Below are positions 1 to 10,047 of a DNA stretch of 64,000 bases, in pieces (the stretch's first letter is position 1; every line of letters begins with the position of its first letter). Made by a program: the position numbers and the translations under genes. The notes under the pieces were generated by a model. The model did not search any database. It was not told where the DNA came from and saw only the letters and a program-made list of their open reading frames with translations. Origin of the DNA: Euglena gracilis (Eukaryota; Euglenida; Euglenophyceae; Euglenales); NCBI GenBank assembly GCA_039621445.1, contig CP154956.1:19495295-19559294 (forward strand). Direction: 5' to 3'.

Positions 1-235
1 GACTGGGACACTACACACTGTGTCTTGTGGACTGAAAAATAAAAGGTGTTTGCCAAAAATGCGAGGTGTTCTACATCTAATGCAATGCAGCAGGGCAGTG
101 GAAAGATGGTCACCGGACAACCGTGAGCTGTAACAGCTGAGAGACAGTTGGCGCGAATTTGGAACAATGGTCGTCGGGACATGGAACGGCATAACAGACA
201 ACGAGGAGACGTAACGAGGAGCCCAGCGTTACGCC

Positions 236-589
236 TTACTGACCAACACACGACTCACAAATCCAGGACGCATGCTTTGGGGGACGCACCAGGTTAGCAC
301 ATTTCCAGTGGTACGACAGCCCACACGCATCACAGACCACAGCATTTAGCTCACGACAGGGTGGGTTCAAAGGAACGGTGACCCCACAAAACCCACAATT
401 GGGACGGACAGGACGAGGGCGTTTGTTTGCCCGGGAGGAGGAGATGGCAGGGAAAAGGGACGGAATGTTTGACAGGTCCTGGGCCACCGGTGCGTGCTCC
501 GCAGATGGCACGGAGCACGCACCAAATGGCAGCAAAAATGGTCCACTTGGACCACTGAGCGCAGTTGCGCTCGACGGCCAGGTCGTCAT
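236..589 (-). pseudogene. PHD-finger ORF, 3' part of the broken gene
   Basis: 117 codons, ending in a natural stop at 236-238. The C-terminal ~50 residues have the C4HC3 spacing of a PHD zinc finger: CGFC, later CDAC, then YHWKC (the His and the next Cys), and finally WICESC close to the end. PHD fingers bind histone tails, usually methylated lysine, in chromatin. They also occur in proteins of some eukaryotic transposable elements. The segment upstream of the finger is Ser/Pro-rich and may be out of frame: the overlapping frame at 351-647 reads better between about 480 and 647. It lies in the same frame as the helix-turn-helix ORF at 686-1,282, only 96 bp away, so the two are probably halves of one gene. 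Confidence 0.6.
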
Positions 590-685
590 CGTCGCGCTCC
601 AGTTTCATCGGCCAAGCGCGGGACGGCTGCGTGCAGAACTCGGGCACCTCATCTATGACGATGACCTCCTTGCCGCTGTGATGCG

Positions 686-1282
686 TCAGAGGTAGGCATT
701 TGGATAATACCGCTGACGCATACGTGAGAACGTCCCCATGTCCTGGATTGACATCCTTGGCTGGCTCGCGTTTCGGCTCGGAAGGTCTGTTAGGAGGGGA
801 AAGATGAATTGTGGCAGAGCAATGCTGTCATACTCAGGCTGCTCGCCTCCTTCGGATTTTGCTTGCCCTTCGGTGACTGGAGGTGGCGCGGCAGCCTCTG
901 TCCCTGTCGCGTGCTGTCCAACAGGTACGGCGGGACCAGCGTTGTGTTGGGCCGCATGCTCCACTTTGGGGGGTGGCTTTTTTTTCTCCTGCTTTGTCAC
1001 CCGGGTGGAGAGGATTGTGGCCGCTTTGATGGGTACCGTTTTGCCTGCACGATGGTAAACAGCCACGGTGTTTCGGTGCACGTGGAAGTGCTTTGCCACG
1101 TCGTCAGCCGAAATATCGGGGTTGTTTGCCAGTCGAGTCATGGCGGCCCAGCGTGCAACATCCTTGAATGTTACACGCTGGCCCACCTGCGCACCCACCC
1201 ACTCGGCCACACCCCTGAAGGTCTCATCTGTTGTCTGAGGTTCAGACAACGTTGGCCAACAACGTACTGTGTATTGGGTCAA
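686..1282 (-). pseudogene. Broken mobile-element ORF with helix-turn-helix segment
   Basis: A 198-codon frame on the minus strand. Residues about 57-80 (ISADDVAKHFHVHRNTVAVY) read as a helix-turn-helix, suggesting DNA binding. A basic, Lys/Pro-rich stretch follows (about 93-105), then a Pro/Ala/Gln-rich linker. The frame ends in a stop. A different frame carries plausible coding sequence just downstream (about 350-647, with VIVIDEV and a run of four Asp), and the original frame resumes at 589 with a PHD finger. The most economical reading is one gene broken by frameshifts. I do not recognise the family. A transposase or regulatory ORF of a DNA transposon is inferred from the inverted repeats nearby (1-45 and 1,529-1,609). 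A host transcription-factor pseudogene is the alternative. Confidence 0.45.
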
Positions 1283-1528
1283 CAGCAGGGCCCTTCTGCA
1301 AATTGACCAAGTGTAGCAACAAATTCATCTGGTTTCGGGGGTCGGGGGAGCATGCGGTCCACACTGTTTGCGGTCTTCTTCATTTTCCGAAAGGAAAAAC
1401 TGCAAGGACAGGTAGTGGAATGTGGTAAAACTTGTCCACGAGAAACCTTTGTGCTCTAAGCCAAAAGATGCCGAAAGGCCAAGTTATTGGGGGGCACTTG
1501 TTGGTCGGACCAGTGGGAATTCTTGATT

Positions 1529-1609
1529 TTTTCAGTTGACGAGGACACACACTGTGTCTCGTGGAGTAGCAGTCCACGAGACACAGTGTGTGTCCTCGTG
1601 AACTGAAAA
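1529..1609. repeat. Near-perfect 37-bp-arm hairpin (ACACTGTGTC family)
   Basis: Arms 1,529-1,565 and 1,573-1,609 are inverted copies with one mismatch, around a 7-bp loop. The core (ACACACTGTGTCTCGTGGA) recurs at about 14-40 and 1,655-1,675. Such elements could be the ends of the element that carried the broken ORFs at 236-1,282, but no target duplication was found. Confidence 0.75.
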
Positions 1610-1708
1610 TTTGACAAAAAATCGCAAAAAAATACGGGGTAGACATTGCGTGGCTAAGTTCCACGAGACACAGTGTGTGTCTTGGGCCTCTTAGTCAACG
1701 GATATAGA

Positions 1709-1768
1709 CAAAAATCGTCCATTGTAACCCGGACACACCGTGTGTCCGGGTGACATGGACGATTTTTG
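1709..1768. repeat. 60-bp palindrome
   Basis: Two ~29-bp arms pair with about three mismatches and no real loop; the centre is GGACACACCGTGTGTCC. It resembles the ACACTGTGTC hairpins just upstream. Confidence 0.7.
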
Positions 1769-1779
1769 TGTAGTAATTG

Positions 1780-2275
1780 GAGGGCGGGGGGGGGGTGGTG
1801 CGGGGGGGGGGGGCGGCAGCCCCCCCACCCCCCGCCAGACGACCCAGGGGGCCGACGGCGCCTCAGGACTGTTTTGTTTACGGGGTACATGGCATTACAT
1901 GCACGCCTGGCCCTGGGTCGGCTACCCCCCTGAGGGGCTTTTGTTATGGGAGTGCGGGGGGGTGAGGGGGGGGGAGGGGGCAGCCCCCCCCACTAGACGA
2001 CCAAGGGCGCCGAAGGCGCCTTCGGACTGTTTTGTTTACGGTGCGCGTAGGCCGACTACCCTCACCCCCCCTATTTGCCCCCCCCCCTAACTGGCTAATT
2101 GGGGGTCCTGTTGGACGGTCCATTAGCCAATTGGGGGGGGGGTCAGGCTTATTGGTCATTGGCCGCGGTAACCCCCCCTAGTTGTCCCTCCCCCCCCCCT
2201 CTAATTGGCTAATTGGGGGTCCGAAGGAGCCCGGCCATTTGCCAAATAGGGGGGGGGGAGGGTGAGGGTAAGTTC
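1780..2275. repeat. GC-rich repeats with poly-G/poly-C arms
   Basis: No gene. Two imperfect copies of a G-run, C-run and GACTGTTTTGTTTAC block lie at about 1,790-1,885 and 1,960-2,045, the second with GGCGCCGAAGGCGCC at 2,006-2,020. An AATTGGCTAATTGGGGG unit at about 2,175-2,275 recurs at about 16,697-16,785. Confidence 0.55.
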
Positions 2276-2280
2276 ACATA

Positions 2281-2636
2281 CCATGCCCCCCCCCCGAGCT
2301 ATTCCCGTCCCCAGGACCCTTTACGGCCCAATGGGAACAGTACAGGGGGGGAACAGCTCGGGGGGGGGACCTAGGTCCCCCCCCCGAGCTATTCCCATAC
2401 CCGACCCTCGGGCAACCCAAAAGGGGTCATTTTTGGCAACTTTTTTTGGATGTTCGCAAAAAATGGTCAATTTTGAGCACATTTGCCAAAAGATGATTTT
2501 TGAAAACGTCCCAAAAACGTCCATTTTTGAGCACTTTTTGGGGAAGTTCTTTGTGAAAAGTGCTATGACTATGAGCTATTCCCGTACCCCCAATGGGAAT
2601 AGCTCGGGGGGGGAATAGCTCGGGGGGGGGGCATGG
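2281..2636. mobile_element. TA-target MITE with CCATGCCCCCC ends
   Basis: A 356-bp foldback element. It starts CCATGCCCCCCCC, ends with the complement GGGGGGGCATGG, and is flanked by TA on both sides (2,279-2,280 and 2,637-2,638). The inner arms share GAGCTATTCCC and GGGAATAGCTC. No coding capacity. The same ends occur in the element at 7,614-7,794. TA duplication and short inverted ends suggest a Tc1/mariner-like source; that is inference. Confidence 0.6.
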
Positions 2637-2639
2637 TAT

Positions 2640-3497
2640 CGGGGTTCCTTCGGGAGCACGATTTGGCCCTCCTACTACGGCCTCCTCCGGGGGGGGGGTG
2701 GCCCCCAAACCCCCACCCGTCCAACTGAACTCCTGGACAAAGACAACTTTCAAAGATCTGGCGCAAAAAGAATATATTATTACCCAATTTTATTTTTTTG
2801 CAAATGGACCCCCGAATGGGGGTTTTTGAAGGCATTTGGGAGGGTTTCGAGTCGTTTTCCTTCATATTTGAAGGAAAAATGAAAAAATTTTGGAGGGGGG
2901 GCACTAAAAATTTTTTTAGAGGGGGGTGGACTTAAAATTGGTGGTCGGGCCGACTAGCCGGCCCGACCACCAATGGTCGCTAGGCCATCTCCAACAGCCA
3001 CTAGCGACTAGTCGCTAGCGACCACCAAAAAATCCATCACCAATTTCCCGCAATGAGCCGTCAAAATCATCCAAAAATGCAACAAAAATGTAATTTTATG
3101 ACTATTTTCTTTTTGGCGTGACGAAAGCTGGGTCATTTTGTTTAGCCGACTTTGTGTAGCAAATGCCTAATTTGGTGTTGCAGTTCGGAATTTTTAGAGG
3201 CAAGTTGCTAATTTAGTGTGCCAATTCCTAATTTTGAGGACCAAATTCCTGATTCCTGATTTCATGTGTAAATTCCTATTTTGACTGGGGAGTGCCTATT
3301 TTTTGGTGTAAAAGAACTGAAATTTGACTGGTAATCCCTAATTTGGTGTTCTAAATGCCTGCTTCCAAGTAGCAAAACCCCATTTCATAAAAATGTTCTT
3401 AATTCTCAGCGGCAAATGCCTAATTTTTGGGGGGGAATGTCCATATTTGGGTGCCAAATCTTAATTTCGGATGTTCATTTTGAATCATCTATATTGA
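2640..3497. other. No gene seen
   Basis: Mostly AT-rich DNA. From about 3,100 to 3,480 it has loose repeats of the type AATTCCTAATTTTG and TGCCTAATTTGGTG at 30-45 bp intervals, similar to DNA at 5,330-5,530. A GTCGCTAGCGACC-type palindrome lies near 2,985-3,020. Confidence 0.4.
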
Positions 3498-3621
3498 GAA
3501 CTGTGTCCAAGACTACGGTTCGGGCGTGAAGCCGGGGCCTAGGACCGCGGTTCGGGCGTTAGCCCGAACCGTGGTCCTAGGCCCCGGTTTCACACCCGTA
3601 CCGTAGTCTTGGACACAGTTC
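3498..3621. repeat. 124-bp near-perfect palindrome
   Basis: The left half, from GAACTGTGTCC, is the near-perfect inverse of the right half, ending GGACACAGTTC. The centre holds GGTTCGGGCGTTAGCCCGAACC. Related GGTTCGGGCGTGAAGCC hairpins occur at about 14,859-14,913, 24,715-24,800 and 26,075-26,170. Confidence 0.8.
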
Positions 3622-3750
3622 CTTGAAACAGATTGGAGGCTCTGGCTTCATGCCCGAACCGATGTCTAGGACACACGGTCATGTAACTCGTTTTTACCTT
3701 TGAGGGGGGGGTGCGGGGGGGTGCGGAGCCCCCCCCCCCCCCCCCCCCCC

Positions 3751-4050
3751 GCCTATGCCAAAGTGAGCCACAAAAACGGCTTAGCCCCCAAGTATGTTGC
3801 CAACACAGAAGGGATTTTGTTATTTGAGGGGGGGGGTGCGGGGGGGGGGGGGCGGTGCCCCGCAGCCTGTGCAAAAGTGAGCCACAAAAACGACTTAGCC
3901 CCGGAGTATGTTGCAAACATAGAAGGGATTTTGGTATTGAGGGGGGGGGTGCGGGGGGGGGCCCCCCCCCGCCTATGCCAAAGTGAGCCACAAAAATGAC
4001 TTAGCCCCCGAGTATGTTGCCAACACAGAAGGGATTTTGGTATTTGAGGC
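3751..4050. repeat. Three ~110-bp tandem repeats
   Basis: Three copies starting near 3,751, 3,863 and 3,971. Each has a C-run, AAAGTGAGCCACAAAAA, GTATGTTGCCAACACAGAAG and a closing G-run. An inverted copy lies at about 46,810-46,960. The ORFs through them are repeat artefacts. Confidence 0.75.
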
Positions 4051-4400
4051 TTGGATGGGGTCGGATGGGGGTGGAGGGGGGAGTTTTCTGCCTCTCGTGA
4101 TGCAGAATGCTTGCATTTCTAAAGGATTTTCATGTAATCCCTGTTTAATCATTGGTTTTTTACCCCTCCGGACCCCATCAAGGGCCCACCGACCCCCCAC
4201 CGACCAAAGATTTCCGTCTGGGGATGTTTATTTAGGCGTAAGGCACTTTTTTGGACCCATCCGGACCATTTCTGGGTGATTTGGGCCGGCCACAGACCAT
4301 TTTTATGACCGCCGACTAGCCACCGACTAGTTTGCATTGAATTTTCTTCATGGGGGGGGGCTTAAAAGTCGGCGGTTTGGACCCGTTAGTACATTAGAGT
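4051..4400. mobile_element. Partial GTCGGCCGACTA-family element
   Basis: The stretch from CCCTGTTTAATCATTGG to GTACATTAGAGTGGGTAGTC is repeated in the same orientation at 55,750-56,030 and inverted at 46,440-46,740. Here only one end is clear. A second terminal piece (GTAGTCGGCCGACTACCC) is at about 4,590-4,650. Confidence 0.6.
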
Positions 4401-4479
4401 GGGTAGTCGGCCGTGGAGGAAAGTCGAAATGGCCTTGAGAATCCATGAAAAAAAAAGTGGAAAATGATGCCAAACAGCT

Positions 4480-5690
4480 AAAAATTCATGCTGCATGTTG
4501 CCTTGGCCGCCTTCTAGGGACCCCCCTGAAGTGCGGGACACGGGGGGGACACGGGGGCACAAGGCGGTAGACTGGGGGGGGGCGCAGTGGGTAGTCGGCC
4601 GACTACCCAATTGGTCGGCCGACTGGGCCTGGTCGGTAGCTAGTCGGCGAGACAGGAGGGGGGGGGTACCCACAATCCCTTTTTTTTCACCTAGGATGGC
4701 ATGGAGCTTGGCTCGGGGTCAATGTGAAATGAATTTTTGGTCCCTCAAAAAGTCACAAATTTCGTCCCGGAAGGTCCCGAAAAGAGGCATGTTTCCCCCG
4801 TGTCCCCCCCTGTGTCCCCCCCCGTGTCCCCCCCGTGTCCTGCCCCACCCCCTCAATCTACGTGGGGCGTGTGCATGCCACATTCGACTTCTTGCAACTG
4901 TTGATAAACTTGTTGCCACAATTCTGGGTCCAAAACAGTTGAGCCACAAAAGGGGTTGGCCGCCAAAATGGTTCGGTAGCACAAGGGGTTTTGTTATTTT
5001 GGGTCCCTAAAACAGTTGAGCAACAAAAGGGGTTGGCCGCCAGAACAGTTGGGTCGGCCCGACCTATAGTCGGCCGACCATAGGTCGGCCTGACCTCCAG
5101 AGGGTGTTGGTGACGCGGGGGGGACGCGGGGGGGGGGACGCGGGGGGGAACACGGGGGCACCACCATTCTGGGTACCATGACCAGAGCGGATTTTTTAAA
5201 AAGTGAAGTTTCTTGGGGCGTTGCCGTCTCCTTGTTCTGCCCAATGCACATTCACACCCAAAAATGGCCAAGGGGGTGGTTCGGATCATTGGGGGGTCAC
5301 GGGGGGGGGGGTAACTTGGGGAACACCACATTTTTGGTGGCCAAATTAGGAATCACCGAAAACAAATTCTTGGGGGGATCCATAAATTAGGAATCCCCAC
5401 ACCTCAAATTAGGATTTTGAGACCGAATCAGGAATCACCATCCCCAAATTTGCAAAATTTATGCCTCAAAAATAGGAATCACCTCAATATTTTTTCAAAA
5501 TCGGCATCACCAGCAAAATTTGTTTCCGAAAAATTTTGGCCAAAAGGGGTCTTAGGTCACGGGGGGGGGGGGGTGATGGGGGGAACACCCCCAAAAATTT
5601 TGTCCCCTTAAAAAAAAGTCGATAAGAATTCCCTGACAAAGTTTCCTTTCAAAAAAAAATTCCACTCAAGCACTGAAGTTTGTTTTTATA
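4480..5690. other. No gene; G-run and CCGTGTCCCCCC-type repeats
   Basis: GTGTCCCCCC/GGGACACGGGG blocks at about 4,530-4,560, 4,795-4,850 and 5,110-5,160 are foldback arms. ACAGTTGAGCCACAAAAGGGGTTGGCCGCCA is present twice (about 4,935 and 5,010). Loose AATTAGGAATCACC repeats run from 5,340 to 5,530. Confidence 0.4.
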
Positions 5691-5693
5691 CAA

Positions 5694-5793
5694 AAATCGA
5701 CCGACACTAACAGATTCAGCAGGGGCGCCGGGCGCGAGCGAGCGAAGCGAGCCACCCGGCGCCCCTGCTGAATCTGTTAGTGTCGGTCGATTT
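5694..5793. repeat. 100-bp hairpin (AAATCGACCGACACTAAC arms)
   Basis: The two arms are perfect inverted copies over most of their length, with a GC-rich centre (GCGAGCGAGCGAAGCGAG). A diverged copy is at about 15,056-15,160. Confidence 0.8.
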
Positions 5794-5796
5794 GTC

Positions 5797-6954
5797 TAAA
5801 ACCTATTTTGTCTGGGCCCGACGCCTGCCTTGATATTCATTCGACCGAACCGCCTGGACAGAAATATGGTCAAAAAAGTGGTTTTTGGCCCATTAACGGG
5901 CGCCTGAATGGAAATTGACTGACATAAACGGCGCTTGAATGGAAATCGACCGACATTAACGGGCGCCTGAATGGAAATCTACCGACATTAACGGGCGCCT
6001 GAATGGAAATCGATTGACATAAACGGATTCCGATGTCTTGGAAATCGACCGACCTTTTGTGTCCTTTTTTGAATACCCTTTTGTTCCGTTTTGGGACATT
6101 GTCAGTTTCAGCCTGAAACCCGTTAATGTCGACCAACCTTTGTTCCTTTTTTTCGGAATGCTTTTTTGTTCCATTTTGAAAGAAACAATCTCTATATCAA
6201 GAACTGTGTCTTAAACGCAGACTCTGACCTGAGTCTGCGTTTCGAAACGCAGAAACGGACTCAGCGTTTCAAAACACAGACTCTGCATTTTTTTAGAAAC
6301 ACAGATTTTGACCAAAGCCATGTTGCTAGGAACACAGCCTTGCAATAGAATAGAATTGCAATACAGGCATCGAGCCCAGAAAATAGGTTTAACATTGCCA
6401 AATCACTCCTCACCCGAAAGCTTTTCTTTCAGATGACCAGTGATGACAACTGGTTCAGGGCAAATTTGCCGAATGCATTTTCTGAAGATCCAGAAAATGA
6501 TAATCTTCAGTTCCGTCCTTCCGTCTGTTCCATCCAAAGTTCAGCCAGTTGTGATCACCTGACCACAAAATTTGGTTTTTGTCTGGTCCATAACGCCTCC
6601 ACAACCCCATAGGACCAAAAATGTCTACAAAAAAGGGAAATCCAAAATGTCCAAAAACTCACTAAAAATTCCCAATCTGACCAGCAACAGATTTCAATGG
6701 AATGGAAATCGACCGACATTAACGGGCGCCTGAATGGAAATCGACCGACATTCACGGGCGCCTGAATGGAAATCGACCGACATTAACGGGCGCCTGAATG
6801 GAAATCGACCGACATTAACGGGCGCCTGAATGGAAATCGACCGACATTAACGGGCGCCTGAATGGAAATCGACTGACATGAACAATTTCAGCCTGAAATC
6901 CGTTAATGTCAGTAGAATTTCAAGACAGGCGTCGGGCCCAGAAAATAGGTTTTA
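5797..6954. mobile_element. 1.16-kb inverted-repeat element with 32-bp tandem repeats
   Basis: The ends are inverted: TAAAACCTATTTTGTCTGGG on the left and the complement of TAAAACCTATTTTCTGGG on the right, both continuing into CCCGACGCCTG. Subterminal arrays of a 32-bp repeat (core ATCGACCGACATTAACGGGC) lie at about 5,890-6,030 (4 copies) and 6,700-6,880 (6 copies). No ORF is supported. It may be a non-autonomous DNA transposon with transposase-binding repeats near its ends; that is inference. Confidence 0.6.
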
Positions 6955-7613
6955 ACCAGACAGCGGGAGTATGAGAGCTGATGGAACTGGGTTGTTGGGT
7001 GGAGAGAAAATCCAAAGAAATGCTATTTTTGAACATGGCTCTTTGGGATACACCATGATCAGAATTTCCAGGTGAGAGGACACCAAATGGGAAATGTGTG
7101 TGGTTGCGGGGGGACATTCTAGGATTAGCATTGATCATGCCGAACAAACTGGAAGAAACAAATGGACACACGCAAGGTCACGACCTTCACCCACCAGAAG
7201 CGGGCCAACTGGTTTTTTGGGTACCTGTTTTGGGTACTTGTTTGCTACACGACCCCCACCCCCCAAATGGCAGAGTCGAAAGGTGAGCGTTCGAACGAGC
7301 ACCGTTGTTTTGTTGAGGCAAGGATAAAATTTTTTGACTTCTCACTTGTTTTAGCAACGTTCTTTTTCCTTCTCCCCTCTTCTTTGCACCGCAAGCATGA
7401 CGGGACATTGCAGCAAAGCCTCTTCAAAAAAGCGACACCAAGCCACTTGGTGGGGACGCGGGGGGGATGCGGGGGCTCAACCCCCCCAGAACTAGCATGG
7501 CCAATATTCCGCCCAGGGCCGTGGGCCGACCCTACGGTCGGCCCACAACCCCCCCCCCCCCCAGGCCAAGTCCGGGAGCCTTTGCAATTTTATTTTTTTG
7601 GAGATGTGATTTA
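6955..7613. other. No gene seen
   Basis: Mixed sequence with G-run and C-run blocks at 7,440-7,565. The ORFs here have no recognisable domain and overlap on both strands. Confidence 0.4.
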
Positions 7614-7794
7614 CCATGCCCCCCCCATATTGTGCTCCCCCATAATGTACCCCCCCAATTGGATTGACTGTGTATGGTTTCGATCGGAGTGACCATGGAC
7701 CATGACCTTGGCCCCCCCATATTGTACCCCCCCCATAATGTACCTCCCCCCAGAAAATGGCTCCCAGGGGGGGTACAATATGGGGGGGGCATGG
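7614..7794. mobile_element. TA-target MITE with an empty-site paralogue
   Basis: 181 bp, starting CCATGCCCCCCCCATATTGT and ending with the inverse, flanked by TA (7,612-7,613 and 7,795-7,796). The flanks (GATGTGATT before, AACTGGT after, then GGCTGCCGAAGGCAGCC) reappear joined, without the element, at about 9,112-9,148. That paralogous empty site, one T different, supports recent insertion. Confidence 0.75.
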
Positions 7795-7904
7795 TAACTG
7801 GTCAGGTGGCTGCCGAAGGCAGCCGAGACGGTAACGCCCTTTGAACCATTGAAAATGGTAACGTGACCCCGCCCCTCTATTTATCCCCCCGGTTGCTCAT
7901 TTCT

Positions 7905-8047
7905 ACTACAAAAAGGGGGGGTGGACGCCGGTTCTGTCCTGAACCCGGCGTCCGGGGACGCTGGGTTCAGGACAGAACCGGCGTCCCCCCCCCTTGTTTA
8001 AAGCGGTGTTTTAGAGACGCCGGGTTCAGGACAGAACCGGCGTTCAC
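7905..8047. repeat. CCGGCGTC-family hairpins
   Basis: GACGCCGGTTCTGTCC and its inverse GGACAGAACCGGCGTC alternate here. The same arms occur at about 9,928-10,040, 10,768-10,902, 12,560-12,650, 26,735-26,760 and 27,190-27,275. Confidence 0.7.
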
Positions 8048-9285
8048 CCCCTTCGGGCCAGGGAGCACTTAGAAATACGTTCACTTGTGTTCCCCTTTAG
8101 GCCCAGGGGGGAACAGTCAACATTTCCCATAGTTAATTCCAAAAAACACCCAGGGGGTTCAAACATAAAATCTCCCCACCCAAACTCTGAAAAAGCCATG
8201 GGGGTTCCAGCCCTATTCCCCAACCGCATTTCTGAAAAAAAAACCCAGCAGGGTCCAGCATAGGTGTAGGAACAATTTTTCCCCGGGGGGGGGGGCGAGC
8301 CAAAAAATTTTTCTTGGCACAACCAAAATGAATTTTTCTCTGTCCTCCTGGCCCCAAAGGGGCCGAGGCGCTAACGTCTCTTTGAAGCCCAATGGAGCCC
8401 AGGTACAGGGGGGAGGGGGGGGGTCCCGGACCCCCCCGGTTCACTTCCGAACTGAACTGGACATGTTGACTTCCCGGAGGGGGGGAGGGGAGGGTGGAGG
8501 CGCCGAAGGCGCCGAAATTTTTTTGAAAAAATGCCCTTTTCGGTGTTAGCCCGTCGTTCTGTTTTTCGGCTTTTCCCTGAAGTGAACAAGCACATTTAGG
8601 TACACGGGAGGGGGGGGGGTGTCCCTAGGACCCCCCTGTGCACTTCCGAAGTGAACTGAACAGGAGGGAGGGGGGGAGGGGGAGTCCGGGGGACTAGAAT
8701 GCCCCCCCAAAAACTAGAAAGCGAAATCATGGATAGAACCCCTTTGGAAACCTCCCAACTCAACCCAACTGTCGACTTCGCAACCTGGGATGGGGGGGGT
8801 GCAAATTGTTTTTTTCAGTGAAATTGACTTGCAGAGTTTCCCCAAGCTCAGCTGGTCAAGAAAATGGAGGGGGGGGGACTCATGGGGAATCGGGTTGTAT
8901 TCAAACAGCCAAGGTGAAAGTGGTTTGTGGGGTCCCAAAAAAAACAATTAGTATCAAAGGAGGGGAAAAGAGCCGGTTTGTGCCAAAATTAGACATCAAG
9001 GACTGCCATGGGTTTCAAGGAGGTGAAATGAGCATTTTCTCAAGGGCTTTATTTCGGCCGCCAAGGGTGGCCGAGACGGTAATGGATTTTGCAATTTCAT
9101 TTTCCAGAAATGTGATTTTAACTGGTAAGGCGGCTGCCGAAGGCAGCCGAGATGGTAACGCCCTTTGAACCATTGATCATGGCATTGCAAAGAAAAAATA
9201 TCATACTCCTGCCCAAAAAAAAATTCTTTCCAAAATCCCGGGGGGGGGGCGGCCGTCCCCCCCCCCCCCCGAACCCCACTTTCTA
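8048..9285. other. No gene; repeats
   Basis: Three loose copies of the ~46-bp unit found at 9,290-9,690 lie at 8,105-8,270. Poly-G and poly-C blocks at 8,280-8,480 and 8,600-8,680 look like foldback arms. GGCGCCGAAGGCGCC is at 8,499-8,513. Confidence 0.45.
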
Positions 9286-9289
9286 CACC

Positions 9290-9690
9290 CCTGGGGTCCA
9301 GCCAAAACTTCCCAACCGTGATACAATGAAAAAACCCAGGGCGGTCCAGCCAAAATTTCCCAACCGTATGTCTGAAAAAACCCAGGGGGTCCAGCCAACA
9401 TTTATCAACCGTGATTCTGAAAAAAGGCCTGGGGGGTCCAGCCAACATTTAAAACTCGTATTTCTAAAAAAAACCCAGGGGGGTCCAGCCAAAATTTCCC
9501 AACTGTAATTCTGAAAAAACCCACGGGTGGGCAGTCAACATTTAACCGTATTTCTGAAATAACCCAGGGCGGGCCCAGCCAAAATTTCCCTGCCATATGT
9601 CTGAAAAAACCCAGGAGGGTCCACCCAAAATTTTCCAACCGTACTTCTGAAAAAACCATGGGGTCCAGTGGGGTCCAGCCAAAATTTCCG
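9290..9690. repeat. ~46-bp minisatellite, about 8-9 copies
   Basis: The imperfect unit contains GGTCCAGCCAAAATTTCCC, then AACCGTATTTCTGAAAAAAC and CCAGGG. The long minus-strand ORFs across it (GWTPLGFF-type repeats) come from the repeat unit and are not taken as genes. Confidence 0.8.
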
Positions 9691-9808
9691 TAATGTGTTT
9701 CCTTGCCGGCAATATGTTTTTCCCTGTAAAAAATTGCTGCAGCTGTGGCTCCCTGTATGCCTAGCAGTCCTCCCCCCACCTCAGAGACTGCAAAACACTT
9801 GCCGCCAC

Positions 9809-10047
9809 ATCCATGATATTTTGCACTCAGCGATTGTGCCTCTTATCCCCCTTCAGCCAAGGAGATTTTTGTTTCTGGGGTCACATTGGCACACTTTTTT
9901 GCACAAAATACAGTCCCAAACCGGACGCCGGATTTTGGACGGAACCGGCGTTCCTAACGCCGGGTTTTGGACAGAACCGGCGTCCGGAAAACCCGTGGGG
10001 GGGACGCCGGTTCTGTCCTGAACCCGGCGTCTCAAACGCCGGTTTAA
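9809..10047. repeat. Dispersed repeat, copy 1 (pair with 12,451-12,660)
   Basis: Starts TCCATGATATTTTGCACTCA and ends AAACGCCGGTTTAAG. It is nearly identical to 12,451-12,660 apart from about 37 bp of CCGGCGTT hairpin missing there. A more diverged copy is at about 27,085-27,285. Confidence 0.8.
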
